A program made the position numbers and the translations under genes. Of a stretch of DNA of 64,000 nucleotides, positions 53,991 through 64,000 are shown piece by piece. The notes under the pieces were generated by a model. The model was not told where the DNA came from. It saw only the letters and a program-made list of their open reading frames with translations, and searched no databases. The stretch comes from Gliomastix tumulicola. Lineage: Eukaryota > Ascomycota > Sordariomycetes > Hypocreales > Bionectriaceae. How positions within the stretch are numbered: the first letter of the stretch is position 1; the number at the start of each line of letters is the position of its first letter. The DNA is taken from contig BCHX01000003.1 of NCBI GenBank assembly GCA_001599755.1, forward strand, positions 2,515,289 through 2,579,288. Direction: 5' to 3'.

Positions 53991-56518
53991 GGTTCCTTAT
54001 TGCCTAGAGATGCCATGCCGATCTGCCCTTGATTCCCGCCTTTGACGTTTCTCGATGAGACTTGGGCGTGATTTTGATCTTTATATTCCCCTCTTGTCTA
54101 ACGCTCACACTCCCTGTTACTTCTCGCGTCGATATTTTTTTTTATTTGGATATACCCGGCCACTGGCCCCGTTATTGCTTCTTTTCTTGCACTCTCTCGA
54201 TTTCACGGCATATGCTTATTGGGGATATGGTTTGGTTGGTGATTTGTTTTTGGCATGAGAAGATGATGAGCACAGGCGTCTGGATCATTCACTCCCTACT
54301 TTGCGGTTCCCTCACTTGCAGGCGCACTGTCGGTGGACTATATACAGTCGCAACGAGGCACGATGCGAGCCCGACTAGCATTAATATATATTAGACAATG
54401 TAATGTTATTGTAGTATTCTATACACATTGGTATCATCCAATTGAGCTTGACTCCTGAGCATTTACTGCTGCGTGTATCTGCATGCCCGAAGCAAATCGC
54501 ACGTCTTCATACGGAGCATTCGGTTCCGAGAGATCAACGGCGATAAAACACACGGGAACTGAAAGTGCCTGCATCCCACCATTTCCGTATGCACCCACTG
54601 GGGCACGAATGCAGTGCGTCATGAGGAGCGGGAGTCGTCGCACCTCCTTGGGGGAACCTGCTCCGTTCGGTAGTGATGGCCAGGAGCTCTGCAGTAGAAA
54701 ACTCCCAGTTCGGATTCCTCTCCCTCCCAGAGATAGGGCTAGCAATGGGCTGTTCCAGAGGCACGTGGCAAGTTCGACACATCTGAGTCTGCGATAAGGA
54801 ATGTGATTTTGGTCACTCATCCAACGACAGAAACGGGAGCTCGTTGCGACAGGGCGACGATCATTCTGCCGGTCGTCACCTGTTTTATTTTCTTCTGGAA
54901 ACGACGCACGGCTTCTCGTGACAGTGTGTGCTACGGAGCACGCCTTCTGGTTGGCGTAGCACGTCTTACGACATATCCAGGTTTCAAGCCGGTGTCAGAG
55001 CACACTGACAGAAGAGGCACGGATTTTCCCAGCTATGACGGGGGTGGTTGGTGCAATAGAACTTTTTCTTTTTTCCTTCGCTAGATGATACCAATAGCTC
55101 CCTCTGGTGGAGGACACCTAAATGGTGAGCACGCGTGCATGATTAGGGGCAAGGCCGTTGAGAGATAATTGCATGGGATGAGATTGCACTTCCCCATTGA
55201 TCGTCAAGACGCGCCACTGTCCGACAATTCTCTTACCGCCACCTCGAGCAGAGGATTCGGTAATCAGTTGCAATCCGCTTGCCCCTTTTGCCAAGGATAG
55301 TCAAGCATCGGGCGGTCCACAGTGCTTGTCGAAATCTAAAGAGTAATGAGATGGGAGTGAATGAATCGTTGAAGGTTTGGACGTTGGACAAAGACGGCCA
55401 CTGTCATGACACGTGGAAAGAGAAAGGCCGGGCGCGGGAGGTGGCTGCCCGTTGTACTGACGCCGCGTGTGGAATGCCTTGTATCTGCAGGTATCGCGCT
55501 GCTGTGCGCCAATCGTCATGCAGTGACTGTCGACGCACAGAGCGCTGAAGCCCCTCCACTGCGTCCCCGCCACTCACGTAGGTACTGACCCTCACAGTGT
55601 AATCTGCCCAATATCGCTCCTCTTTTTAGTGGCTGCCCCTAACTGTGCCCCACTTCACTCGCCAGACTGGACCTGTTCCCGGCCGTTTATTGGTGCTCTG
55701 ATTCAGCAGGTACCAAACTGTACCCGTCCATCCCCCCCTGTGGCCAGTGACGGTGTCCCTTTCACGTTCCCGCCAACAGGAAACTCCCGTCCCGTCAATT
55801 AATACAGGTACCAACTGGACAGCATCCAATCCTCGTCCTGCCTGCTTCACACCTTCTGCTTCCTCGAAGGCCTCTCCTCCTCCGCCTTCCCCTCTCTTCC
55901 CTCCCGACACACAAATCTCCCCTGACGCCGGATCTCACGCAAGTCGGTGTCATCTTGCGTTACCGTCCAGCTCTTGTGTCGAACGTCGGACGTTGTTGCG
56001 CAGCATCGCCTTTTTCGCTTCGCGCCCTGACTCGAAACAGACTTCTTTGACAGAGGTCGTGCCACTCCTTTCTTTACCAACCCCGTTTCGCACACAGCCG
56101 GCGACGTTACTCTTTTCCCTGGGTTTCATCAAGCGCAGCGTTGAATCACCTCCCATTCTCTTGCCAAGAACAGGAATAGAAGAAGACCGAAGACGGCAGA
56201 CTCACAAGACCACCGACGACGACCTTTACGGACTCGAAAAGAACGCCAAGCCGATCCCATAGATCCCTGATACAACACCCTATTTCGACAGCCAAAGCGT
56301 CGACTTCCTGGCTGCGCCGATTTTCGTCGCCGCCGCCACAGTGACCCTCACCATCGACCGCATCATGCGCTTCTGATTTCTCTGCAATCACTTCCGACTG
56401 TATCTGATTTCGTGGCGCTGCTCGATCTCTCCTGCGACTGGTCGAGCGTGAGCGATTTGGCTTCGGTCTTTCTTTTAAGACACCTTTTTTGCTGTCCCTC
56501 TTTCCCCGTCCGAACGGA
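53991..56518. other. 2.5-kb gene-free region
   Basis: 3' flank of the LIM gene and long upstream region of the DUF3405 gene. The last 800 bp are pyrimidine-rich (CTCCTCCTCC, CTTCC) and look like a 5' untranslated leader, possibly spliced. No coding frame supported. Confidence 0.5.
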
Positions 56519-58882
56519 ATGGAAAAGATGCTCAGCCCCCAGGGCCGTCGCCTCTGCCTCGCGCGGCCGCGGCCGAGGACGATGCTGCTCGCAGCCATCG
56601 CGGCTGTAACGACATACATCCTCGTCTTCAACGGCCCGTCGAATCGATTCCAGGTCGTGCCCTACCTCCACGAGGCCAACGGCGGCGGAAACGTCGCCGG
56701 AACCGACCCTGCGGACCCCTCGCGCATGAAGGACACGTGGGACTTCAGCATAGAGGACATCAAGGGCTGGCGCGATCCCGACGACAGGGAGGACCCCAAG
56801 GATATTGAGCCCGGCTACGAGACAGACGGGCAGGTGCGGGAGCCCGGGCAGATAAGTAAAACGCAGCACGAGAAGGATCTCAGGACGATGTGGAGATATG
56901 CCTACAAGATGACCGCCAAGTAAGATTCACATTGCTCGTAGCCGAGTAATCTTCTGTCTGAGCTCTGTCGCTAACACTTCGTCACCGCCAGTCACCCCTC
57001 GTCGAACCTAATTTACGGCAACACCCTCAAGACGCTTGACTATCAGAAGAACCGGACCGACGAGCACGAATCACAGCTGCGGGAGGACCCTGACGTCGAA
57101 GTCGACTTCACCGAGGAGAAGCCCGTGCGCTTCAACCCGTACCCCGATTACAACAGCGACGGCTGGAAGAAGCAGGACTATGCGCCGTATGTGCCATGCA
57201 AGGGAGCCACTGGCGAGCTTATTGAGGACCTCCTTGTCTTCAAGGGCCGGCCGCATCAGTGGCCCGAGCCGAAGCTGGGCAGCTACAACGTGATGGACAT
57301 GGACCCTAACATCTGCTGGGAGCGCGAGACGCGCCTCGGTCCCTACGGACTTCTTGAGCAGCAGAAGAAGGTGCAAGGAGAGTCGGAGCCTATCGATTGG
57401 GACAACGTCAACTGGGGAGATCTGCAGCGTCGCTGTGTCCACAAGAACGCGAAGCGATTCGACCTCAAGCAGACCCGCAAGAACCCCTATCTCAACGCCT
57501 ACCCCGAGACTTCGCGATCTGAGGGCTCCCGGGATGGTATGCAGCACGACTTGTTAGCTGCTCGTGACGAGCGACCACCGGCCGTCGATCCCGGCTTTAC
57601 TGATGGCCAGGGCACGTCTGATGATTTCAAGAAGGAGAAGCGGTCAGCTGTGTTGCTCCGAGCTTACACCGGCAAGGTGTACACCGAGAATGACAAGCAG
57701 ACGATTCGCGCTATGATCAACGAGCTATCGCTCAAGTCTGGCGGCGAATTCGAGGTCTTCCTTCTGGTTCACGTCAAGGACCAGAAGCTCCGCATCTTTG
57801 ATGATCCAGAGACCTACCAGGCCGTTCTTCACGACAATATCCCGGCGGAGTTTCACGGAATGACGGTTCTGTGGAACGACAAGGTGGTCTGGGACATCTA
57901 CACTGAGCTCAAGGACGAGAATGAGCGCAGTGTGCACTCGGCACAGTGGCTGTCGGTGCAGAAGTTCAGCCACGATCATCCCCAGTTCGATTTCATTTGG
58001 AACTGGGAGATGGACTTCCGCTATACGGGCCATCACTACGAGCTCCTCGACAAGCTCGCATCGTTTTCCAAGAAGCAGCCCCGTCGCGGCCTCTGGGAGC
58101 GCAACGAGAGGTGGTACATCCCTGAGTATCATGGTGACTACGACACGACTTTCCGCAAGGATGTCGAGGACCGCTACGGCAATGACACTGTCTGGGGCCC
58201 TGTGGATCTGCCTTTTATCAACCCGGTCGGTCCCAAGCCGCCTGCTGCGACCCCCGAGGAGGATGACTACATCTGGGGAGTTGGCGAGGACGCAGATATG
58301 ATTACCGTCGGGCCCATGTTCAACCCTGTCAACAGCAACTGGATCATCGGCAAGCACGTATGGGGTTACAGCGATGAGAACCACCACCCCTGGGACATCC
58401 CTCGCCGTACGACCATTGTGACGCACTCGAGAGTGTCGAAGCGCCTGCTTGATATCATGCATGTCGAGAACATGCGTGGCAACCACGTCGCCTCTGAGAT
58501 GACTCCTCAGACCGTTGCCCTCCACCACGGCTTCAAGGGCGTCTTTGCGCCCCATCCCGTCTTCATGGACCGCGACTGGGACGGGCCGTTCCTCAACAGG
58601 TGGTTCAACCCCGGACTCAACGGCGAGAGTGGTGGTTACGGCAGCCCCATGGGCTGGGGACGTGAGAGACGGTACCAGGGATCAACGTGGTACTACCGTG
58701 CTGAGCCCCCTAACCGGCTGTACAACAACTGGATGGGCTGGATCGACACGGGGATGGGTGGGAAGAAGTGGGAAGAGAAGCATGGACGTCCCTGCCTTCC
58801 TTCTATTATGCTTCATCCTGTCAAGGACTCAGAGCCCACGCCCAAGGGTCACGAAACCGGATTCGAGCTCGCGTACGGCTAA
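56519..58882 (+). CDS. DUF3405 family type II membrane protein
   Basis: Two exons, 56519-56919 and 56992-58882; 763 residues. A basic start (RRLCLARPRPR) and one hydrophobic helix (TMLLAAIAAVTTYILVF, about 21-37) indicate a type II membrane protein, probably Golgi. The lumenal part carries DUF3405-type segments: VLLRAYTGKVYTENDKQTIR, FEVFLLVHVKDQ, then FDFIWNWEMDFRYTGHHYEL, in which the E-x-D acidic pair resembles the DXD metal site of glycosyltransferases. The family is fungal and uncharacterised; a sugar-transfer role is inference. ATG 56519 is used; another ATG (56489) is in frame. Strong GC3 bias indicates steady expression. Confidence 0.88.
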
Positions 58883-59759
58883 GCGTGGATTCTACCACGT
58901 TCGACACATTCTCCGTCTCACCCTTAGATGATCGGAGCACCTTTTTCAACCAGTCGTAGCGACTGCTTCATTCGCTTGCCAGCCAAGATGCTGGCCTATG
59001 TTTACAATACCCATTTACCGACCTGCGATTTCCTTTCTCTTCATTCTTCTTGATCAAGATACATGGCCGAGGGGTCTAGCAGGGACCACCTCGCGCTTGA
59101 AGGCGTGTTTTGCCGGCGCAATTTTGCTGGAGGGCGATTTTTCTTTTACTACAACAACACATTGGGGATAGATCTGTACTATGATTGTCGACTACTATAC
59201 GTATTTTCTCATCTACGGCGCACGCTTGCGGGCACGATACATACACACACATATGGGTGGTTTTCCCTTTTTGAAGAGGACGTACGTGGAGGACAGCGGG
59301 GGAAGAAAGAGAGGTGGATGGGCGACATGGCACTGCCCGGCGTTTCTTGTTAGGAGTCTTAAATACGTGGCCTTTTGCTTTGTCGAGGGATGAACCATGA
59401 CTATGATTACAAAGTCTGAGGAAGTGATATATAGACTAGAATGTGAAATATGCTATGCGTTGTTCATCCTTAGTAGTGCTAGTAGTACTTATGTTGTGTA
59501 CTTGGTGATGGTTTGGCTTGGTGATCCACAAACGGGACCCCCACCATTTCAAAGTGAGCCTTCCGATCTCGTCACCAGTTAGATACTTAGTAAGTAATCT
59601 TTAACATGTACATCTATACACCTGGCGCTCTCAGCAAAACCATATAACACCCATGGCCTGATGACTGACGCTCCCGGACCAATGAGTTGGAGCCATGCTG
59701 CCAGATTCGCCTGATGCCGAAATGCTTAGAATGAAGCACCACAGCCAACCTCGTTCACC
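58883..59759. other. 3' flank and intergenic region
   Basis: A-rich and T-rich stretches and TAGTAG repeats (59472-59488); contains the 3' UTR of the DUF3405 gene. No gene seen. Confidence 0.5.
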
Positions 59760-61036
59760 ATGAGTCCACCACCCGCCGTCCGTCCTCCATGCCATCCTCA
59801 GTTTGCTGTTCGATCGTGTGCTAACTTGGAGACTAGTTTAGCCAGCAGACGCCCGCACCGCGCAGGTTCTTCCTCCCGAAGCGAGGCACGCCGTCTCAGA
59901 CGCAGACACCGGCTTCTGCTGCTGCTACTGCTGCTGAGGCGCCCAGATTCCAGTTCCAGTCGACGCCGCGGTATGGCCCGCCTTCCGCGTCGCGGGGCAC
60001 GCAGCAGAGGGGTGTGGTTGAGGACGTAGAGGAGGACGAGGACGTGGTGGAGGAGAGCTCTCTGGATGGGGAAGAAGAGGAAGAAGAAGAAGAAGAGGGA
60101 GACGAGGGAAGTGGGGATGAGAGCGACGGGGATGGGAGGAGGAAGAGTGAGGTGAGGGGTGATCGCATCGAGGTCTTTTCGCCTAGTTTATCTTCGGAAC
60201 GCAGCGAAGCGGCGGTCGAAGAGGGTGGAGGGGAGGGGGAGGAGGAGGAGGAAGAAGCTGGGCAGATGGGCGAGCAGAGCGAGGATGAGAGCGCTTTCTC
60301 TGATCGTAGGAGTGTCAAGAGGCGGAGGATCTCGATATCGCCTCTCGCTTCACACGGATCGCCCGTCGTCCAGGAAGACGACGGTGTCGACAACGACGGT
60401 GACGGCGATGCTACATTACCCGATGTCTACGAGGAGCCAGGGAAAGAGGGAGAGGAGGAGGAGGAGGAAGAGGAAGAGGAAGAAGAAGAAGAGGAGGAGT
60501 CCGCTTTTGATTCTGAAGAGAGCGACGACCTGGACGAGGCCAAGTCGCCCACCAGAGATAAGTCTCTACAACAACCTACATTCCGTGCGCCACCCCGGTT
60601 CAAGGCACTAGAGGATGACGGTCTGGACGGCATGGACGGGCTCCCACCCGCGTTCTCGCCGCAGCGCCGCGGAGGACCGAGATACACGGCCGGCGGGCTG
60701 GCAAGCGAGCTGCAGGGCTGGCTGTCCGAGGTCAAGGGGTGGGCAACCGGCGGTACGGACGGGTGGTCAGGGCCCCGGTTCAGCGTCGTGCTCGAGGAGG
60801 TGCGGCCCGGGCGGAGGATGTATCTTACCAGGTACGCGGCTTCTCCTCCGGAGGATGAAGGGAAGACCGGGTATGAGGGAGGGAGGCTTGTGCTGGCGGG
60901 CGAGGGCACGTTGACGGGGCTTGGGCAGAGAGCGGACGTGAAGGTTGGAAGTGTGGTGGAGGTGAGGCATCCGGTGTGGGATATCGAGTTGGAAGGGTTC
61001 ACGTGGCTGGTGGCGTGTGACTGGTCTGTAAAGTGA
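59760..61036 (+). CDS. Acidic nuclear-type protein, function unknown
   Basis: The main exon begins after the acceptor at 59840-59841 and ends at 61036 (about 398 codons). The first exon is uncertain: ATG 59760 with a GTTTGC donor at 59801 fits the phase but gives a 41-nt intron, short for fungi. The exon starts with TPAPRRFFLPKRGTPSQTQ, then three glutamate runs (up to 17 residues) separated by a likely nuclear signal (SVKRRRIS). The last 120 residues are ordered: GGLASELQGWLSEVKGW, FSVVLEEVRPGRRMYLTRY and a beta-rich end with GSVVEVRHPVWDIELEG, reminiscent of an OB-like or small beta domain. No family recognised. Confidence 0.6.
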
Positions 61037-61333
61037 CGGGTTTGGCCTAGTTATTCTTGTACGTACTATTGCTGTGATGATAACGATGTGATGCCTTCTT
61101 CTTCATTGCATGGTCGGAGGCGTAGATATGCAGGTATCCGCTATTGCACCAAACGCGATTCTGTCCAAGATCAACGTCACTTCAACGACCAGATTTGACA
61201 GACAGGCGTGAAACATGCTCCCACTCATCAATCAAATGAAATCAAATGATGGGGATGCTCAAAAATAAACCAGGCCAGGTCCTACCTCATTGCATTTGAT
61301 CAGCCCGCCCGCGTGGACAGCACCTTCAACACG

Positions 61334-62622
61334 ATGCTCCGCGTCGCGACCCAGCACGCGATCAAGGCCCATCCCAGCCTCTCCTCGCTGTACCGCCAGC
61401 CATGGCGCGGATACACGACAACCAGCGGCAAGCACTCCGACCCGCTGCGCATCCTCTTCTGCGGAACCGACGGCATCAGCGCCGCGTCGCTGCGCGCTCT
61501 GGGCGAGGAGTCGCGTCTGAACGGGGAGCTGGTCGAGGCTGTCGAGGTGGTCTGCATGCCGCCGCGGCGCAGCGGGCGCGGGCTGAAGACGGTGATGCCG
61601 GGGGAGGCGATGAGGACGGCCGAGGAGCTGGGGCTGCGGTGTCATCAGATCCCGACGTTTACGGGGTGGAAGGTATGGATAGAACTGGTTGTCGACTACG
61701 AGTGACCGTTGGGAAGGCAGGGAGTCGCTGACTCGCGGAGCAGCCGCCTGAGGGCATCAACCTTGTGATCGCCGTCTCGTTTGGCCTTTTTGTGCCGCCA
61801 CGGATTCTACGCGGTGCCAAGTATGGCGGTCTAAATGTCCACCCGTCATGGTTACCAGAGTATGAGCTTACCGGCATCTACTGTTTACGTGAGACTGTGT
61901 GCTGATGCTCTTACAGCCTCCGCGGACCAGCACCAACGCTGCATGCCATGCTCCGCGGCGACACACACATGGGAGTCACCCTGCAGACTCTCCACGAGAC
62001 GACCTTCGATCACGGGGCTATCCTATCCCAGACCCCGCGCCCAGGTATCTGGACTGGTAACTCAGCCTCCCTGGCGGACATCAACACCGTCATGGCCGCC
62101 GAGGGCGCACGACTCCTGGTCGACGGGCTGCGTCGCGGAGATCACGTGCCGCCGTACGTCGAGGCGGAGGGTGTGCAGTGGGAGGGTGACGGGCGGCCGC
62201 TGCAGCATGCGCCGAAGATCAGCAAGGCGGACACGAGGGTTGACTGGACGAGTTGGACGGCGGAGGATTGGCGGCGGAGACTGAGGATCAGCAGGGCCGT
62301 GTGGACTGTGGTCGGGGTGCCGGGTGAGGACAAGGGGAGACGACGGGTCATCTTTCACGATGCGAGCGAGGCGCGCGAGGCCGATGTGACGGGAGTACAT
62401 CGGGGGACGCTGGACGTCTACAGTCCTCTACAGCAAGGGGATGGGGAGGCAGAGGAGAGGTACACGATAGAGATATCGACTGACGCGGAAAGTGGCGATG
62501 CTTTCATCAGGTTGCTTGACGGAAACACCTGGGTCCGATGTCAGAGGGCAAAAGTCGAAGGAAAACCCGAGAGAGCTGCGGCGACGACTCTGAAGGGCCT
62601 GGTGTCCATGGATACAGCATAA
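61334..62622 (+). CDS. FMT1: Mitochondrial methionyl-tRNA formyltransferase
   Basis: Three exons: 61334-61672, 61744-61859, 61917-62622; 386 residues. It formylates initiator Met-tRNA in mitochondria using 10-formyl-tetrahydrofolate. A presequence-like start (MLRVATQHAIKAH, then YRQPWRGYTTT) precedes LRILFCGTDGISAASLRAL (Rossmann start). The signature region reads GLNVHPSWLPD-LRGPAPTLHAM, formed across the second intron, and the later segments GVTLQTLHETTFDHGAIL and APKISKADTRVDW are typical of Fmt. The hydrolase-type catalytic residues N, H and D are represented by NVHPSWLP and FDHGAIL. The C-terminal tRNA-binding part is diverged, as in other fungi. Confidence 0.93.
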
Positions 62623-64000
62623 TCACCATGGCCGATACCTTATGTACTACTATTATGTATACCATTGTGCCTTACTTAGCAAGAGCAGGCATTGAACAGC
62701 TGTAGCGCCTGTAGTTGGATCAGGCACCTGTTAAGCAGCTCTAACAGGAGATCCCACGTGGGCAGCCTCAACAATACTGTATCTAGCCCGTCGAGACCGC
62801 CATTGAGCGAGCTCAGGGGTTGCACGGCATGTTAGTCCACCCTTCTCACACTCGTACCGTAGTAGTGCAGCAAGACAACTAGCTACTCGTATTCAGCGTG
62901 TTCCGTTACCGAGTGAACACCATCATGAGGACTCAGGGGCTGAAATGAGTGCGACGGGCTCTGAGGCGCGGCTCCAAATTTGGACTGACCGACGGCGAAC
63001 GAACATGGCAATTGGCGTTCTAGACACGATAGTCGACGCACGGCTACTTGACAAACGCCACCGCCAAGGACCAAAGACCTTCGCGTGCCTCCAATTTTTC
63101 ACAGGTTTTTTTTTTTCCTTCTCCTTCTCCTTGAGTCGCGTCGCGGATGGAGTCGGTATGCACTAGGAGCGCTGGTCAGTGCACGATTCCATCGCGGGCC
63201 GTGGATGCTAAGACTTGTGCACGGCATAATAATGCGTGGCTCATCCTGCGCTGGGTTGCGGTTCTTGGGCAAGTTGGGACGATATTCGGTGTACTGAGTC
63301 ACATTGAGGAGCACCCCTCGACTGCTGGAGTATTGATCGTCGAGATTGGCAAGCACCAACGAGTATTCGGGTCCCGACGGTAAGACTGGTCTTAGACACT
63401 GAAGATTCACAAGCTGGCCTGATGAGGCGCAACGGGGAGTCGAGTGGAAAAAGTGACTAAAATGCCTTGGCGGCTGGGCCAACCGATCGATGGCCCATCG
63501 TGCCATCGTGCCATCCAAGATAGAGGTCAGATATTAGGGCGATTCCCTATCACGCCTATCAAGATGTGCTTACGAGTACGACGAGAAGGAGCGATCCGGA
63601 GGAGGCAGCCGATTGCGCCTTCCACCTCGAATCCACGTTTCCACCTGACTCATCGCTTCCATTCGTTTCTCGGGGAAAGAGCAGTCTGGCTTCGTTTCTT
63701 GGAGAAAGAGCAGCCTGCCTTGCACTTGCCCGCGATAATAATACCAGGTAATAAGAGGAGATCTTCGATTGGCTTCCTTTTCCCTCCCGTCTTCACCGTC
63801 TGTTTGAATTGTGACTCGGGTACCACAGAGTACTCCGTATCTAAGAAAAGAACAGGGCTATGCATGGTCTTGTTGATTGTTCTCAATCTATCCGGCCCGC
63901 CCTCATTTCCACATATTGGACGAGAACATGCCCGGATGCGAGTGCCTGCGCTTGCTTGCTGACTGCAGGGGACCGTCGACGCACTATTTGCCGGTTATCT
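62623..64000. other. Gene-free window end
   Basis: No supported gene. An open frame 63444-63962 lacks bias and overlaps a tandem repeat. TACTCCGTA, common in fungal intergenic DNA, occurs at about 63831. Confidence 0.5.
63662..63719. repeat. 29-bp imperfect tandem repeat, two units
   Basis: Units 63662-63690 and 63691-63719 both read TTCGTTTCT.GG.GAAAGAGCAG.CTG.C and differ almost only by C/T and A/G changes. Confidence 0.85.

Noticed and set aside
63444..63962. 172-codon open frame at the window end
   Set aside because: Overlaps a 29-bp tandem repeat, with no codon bias or motif.
1..64000. CRISPR arrays, bacterial operons, prophage or viral genes
   Set aside because: None seen; introns and gene families are eukaryotic throughout.

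Overview
The window is nuclear DNA of a filamentous ascomycete (Pezizomycotina, most likely Sordariomycetes; the species cannot be fixed from the sequence). Evidence: short GT-AG introns with CTAAC/CTNAC-type branch sites, Kozak-like starts, intron-containing tRNA genes, fungal-only families (DUF3405, DUF7580, acuF-like C2H2 proteins, APH-like kinases) and single-copy fungal housekeeping genes. Exon/intron structures were built by hand by matching reading frame to splice sites; coordinates are gene spans and the exons are given in the evidence.

Two kinds of territory are present. Bases 1 to about 28,000 are accessory: a 5'-truncated APH-family gene, a DUF7025-type AAA ATPase, a GNAT acetyltransferase, a broken APH gene, an intact SRPK-like kinase, an APH gene broken by a 10-base homopolymer, a kinase-fold protein without the DFG aspartate, a decayed nuclease-like/kinase gene, a DUF7580 protein divergently paired with a 1,233-residue zinc-finger/TPR/KH protein, a gutted kinase, a small membrane protein, an F-box protein and a His-rich J-domain protein. 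Partial duplications, transition-biased relics and TAGGTAG-rich spacers mark it as fast-evolving.

Bases 28,259 to 62,622 are a conserved housekeeping block: tRNA-Gly(UCC), mitochondrial porin, asparagine synthetase, the SUMO E2 Ubc9, Pex19, a conserved uncharacterised protein, an ABC1/ADCK-family mitochondrial protein, tRNA-Val(AAC), Mrc1/claspin, inositol-3-phosphate synthase, a two-LIM-domain protein, a DUF3405 type II membrane protein, an acidic protein and mitochondrial methionyl-tRNA formyltransferase. They serve separate processes (mitochondria, peroxisome biogenesis, amino-acid and inositol synthesis, replication checkpoint, SUMO conjugation) and form no pathway cluster. Two long gene-poor stretches (47.7-51.7 kb and 54.0-56.5 kb) precede the LIM and DUF3405 genes.

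The best candidates for something new are the dense patch of kinase-fold genes and relics in the first 22 kb, and the divergent DUF7580 / C2H2-TPR-KH pair at 14.6-21.0 kb.
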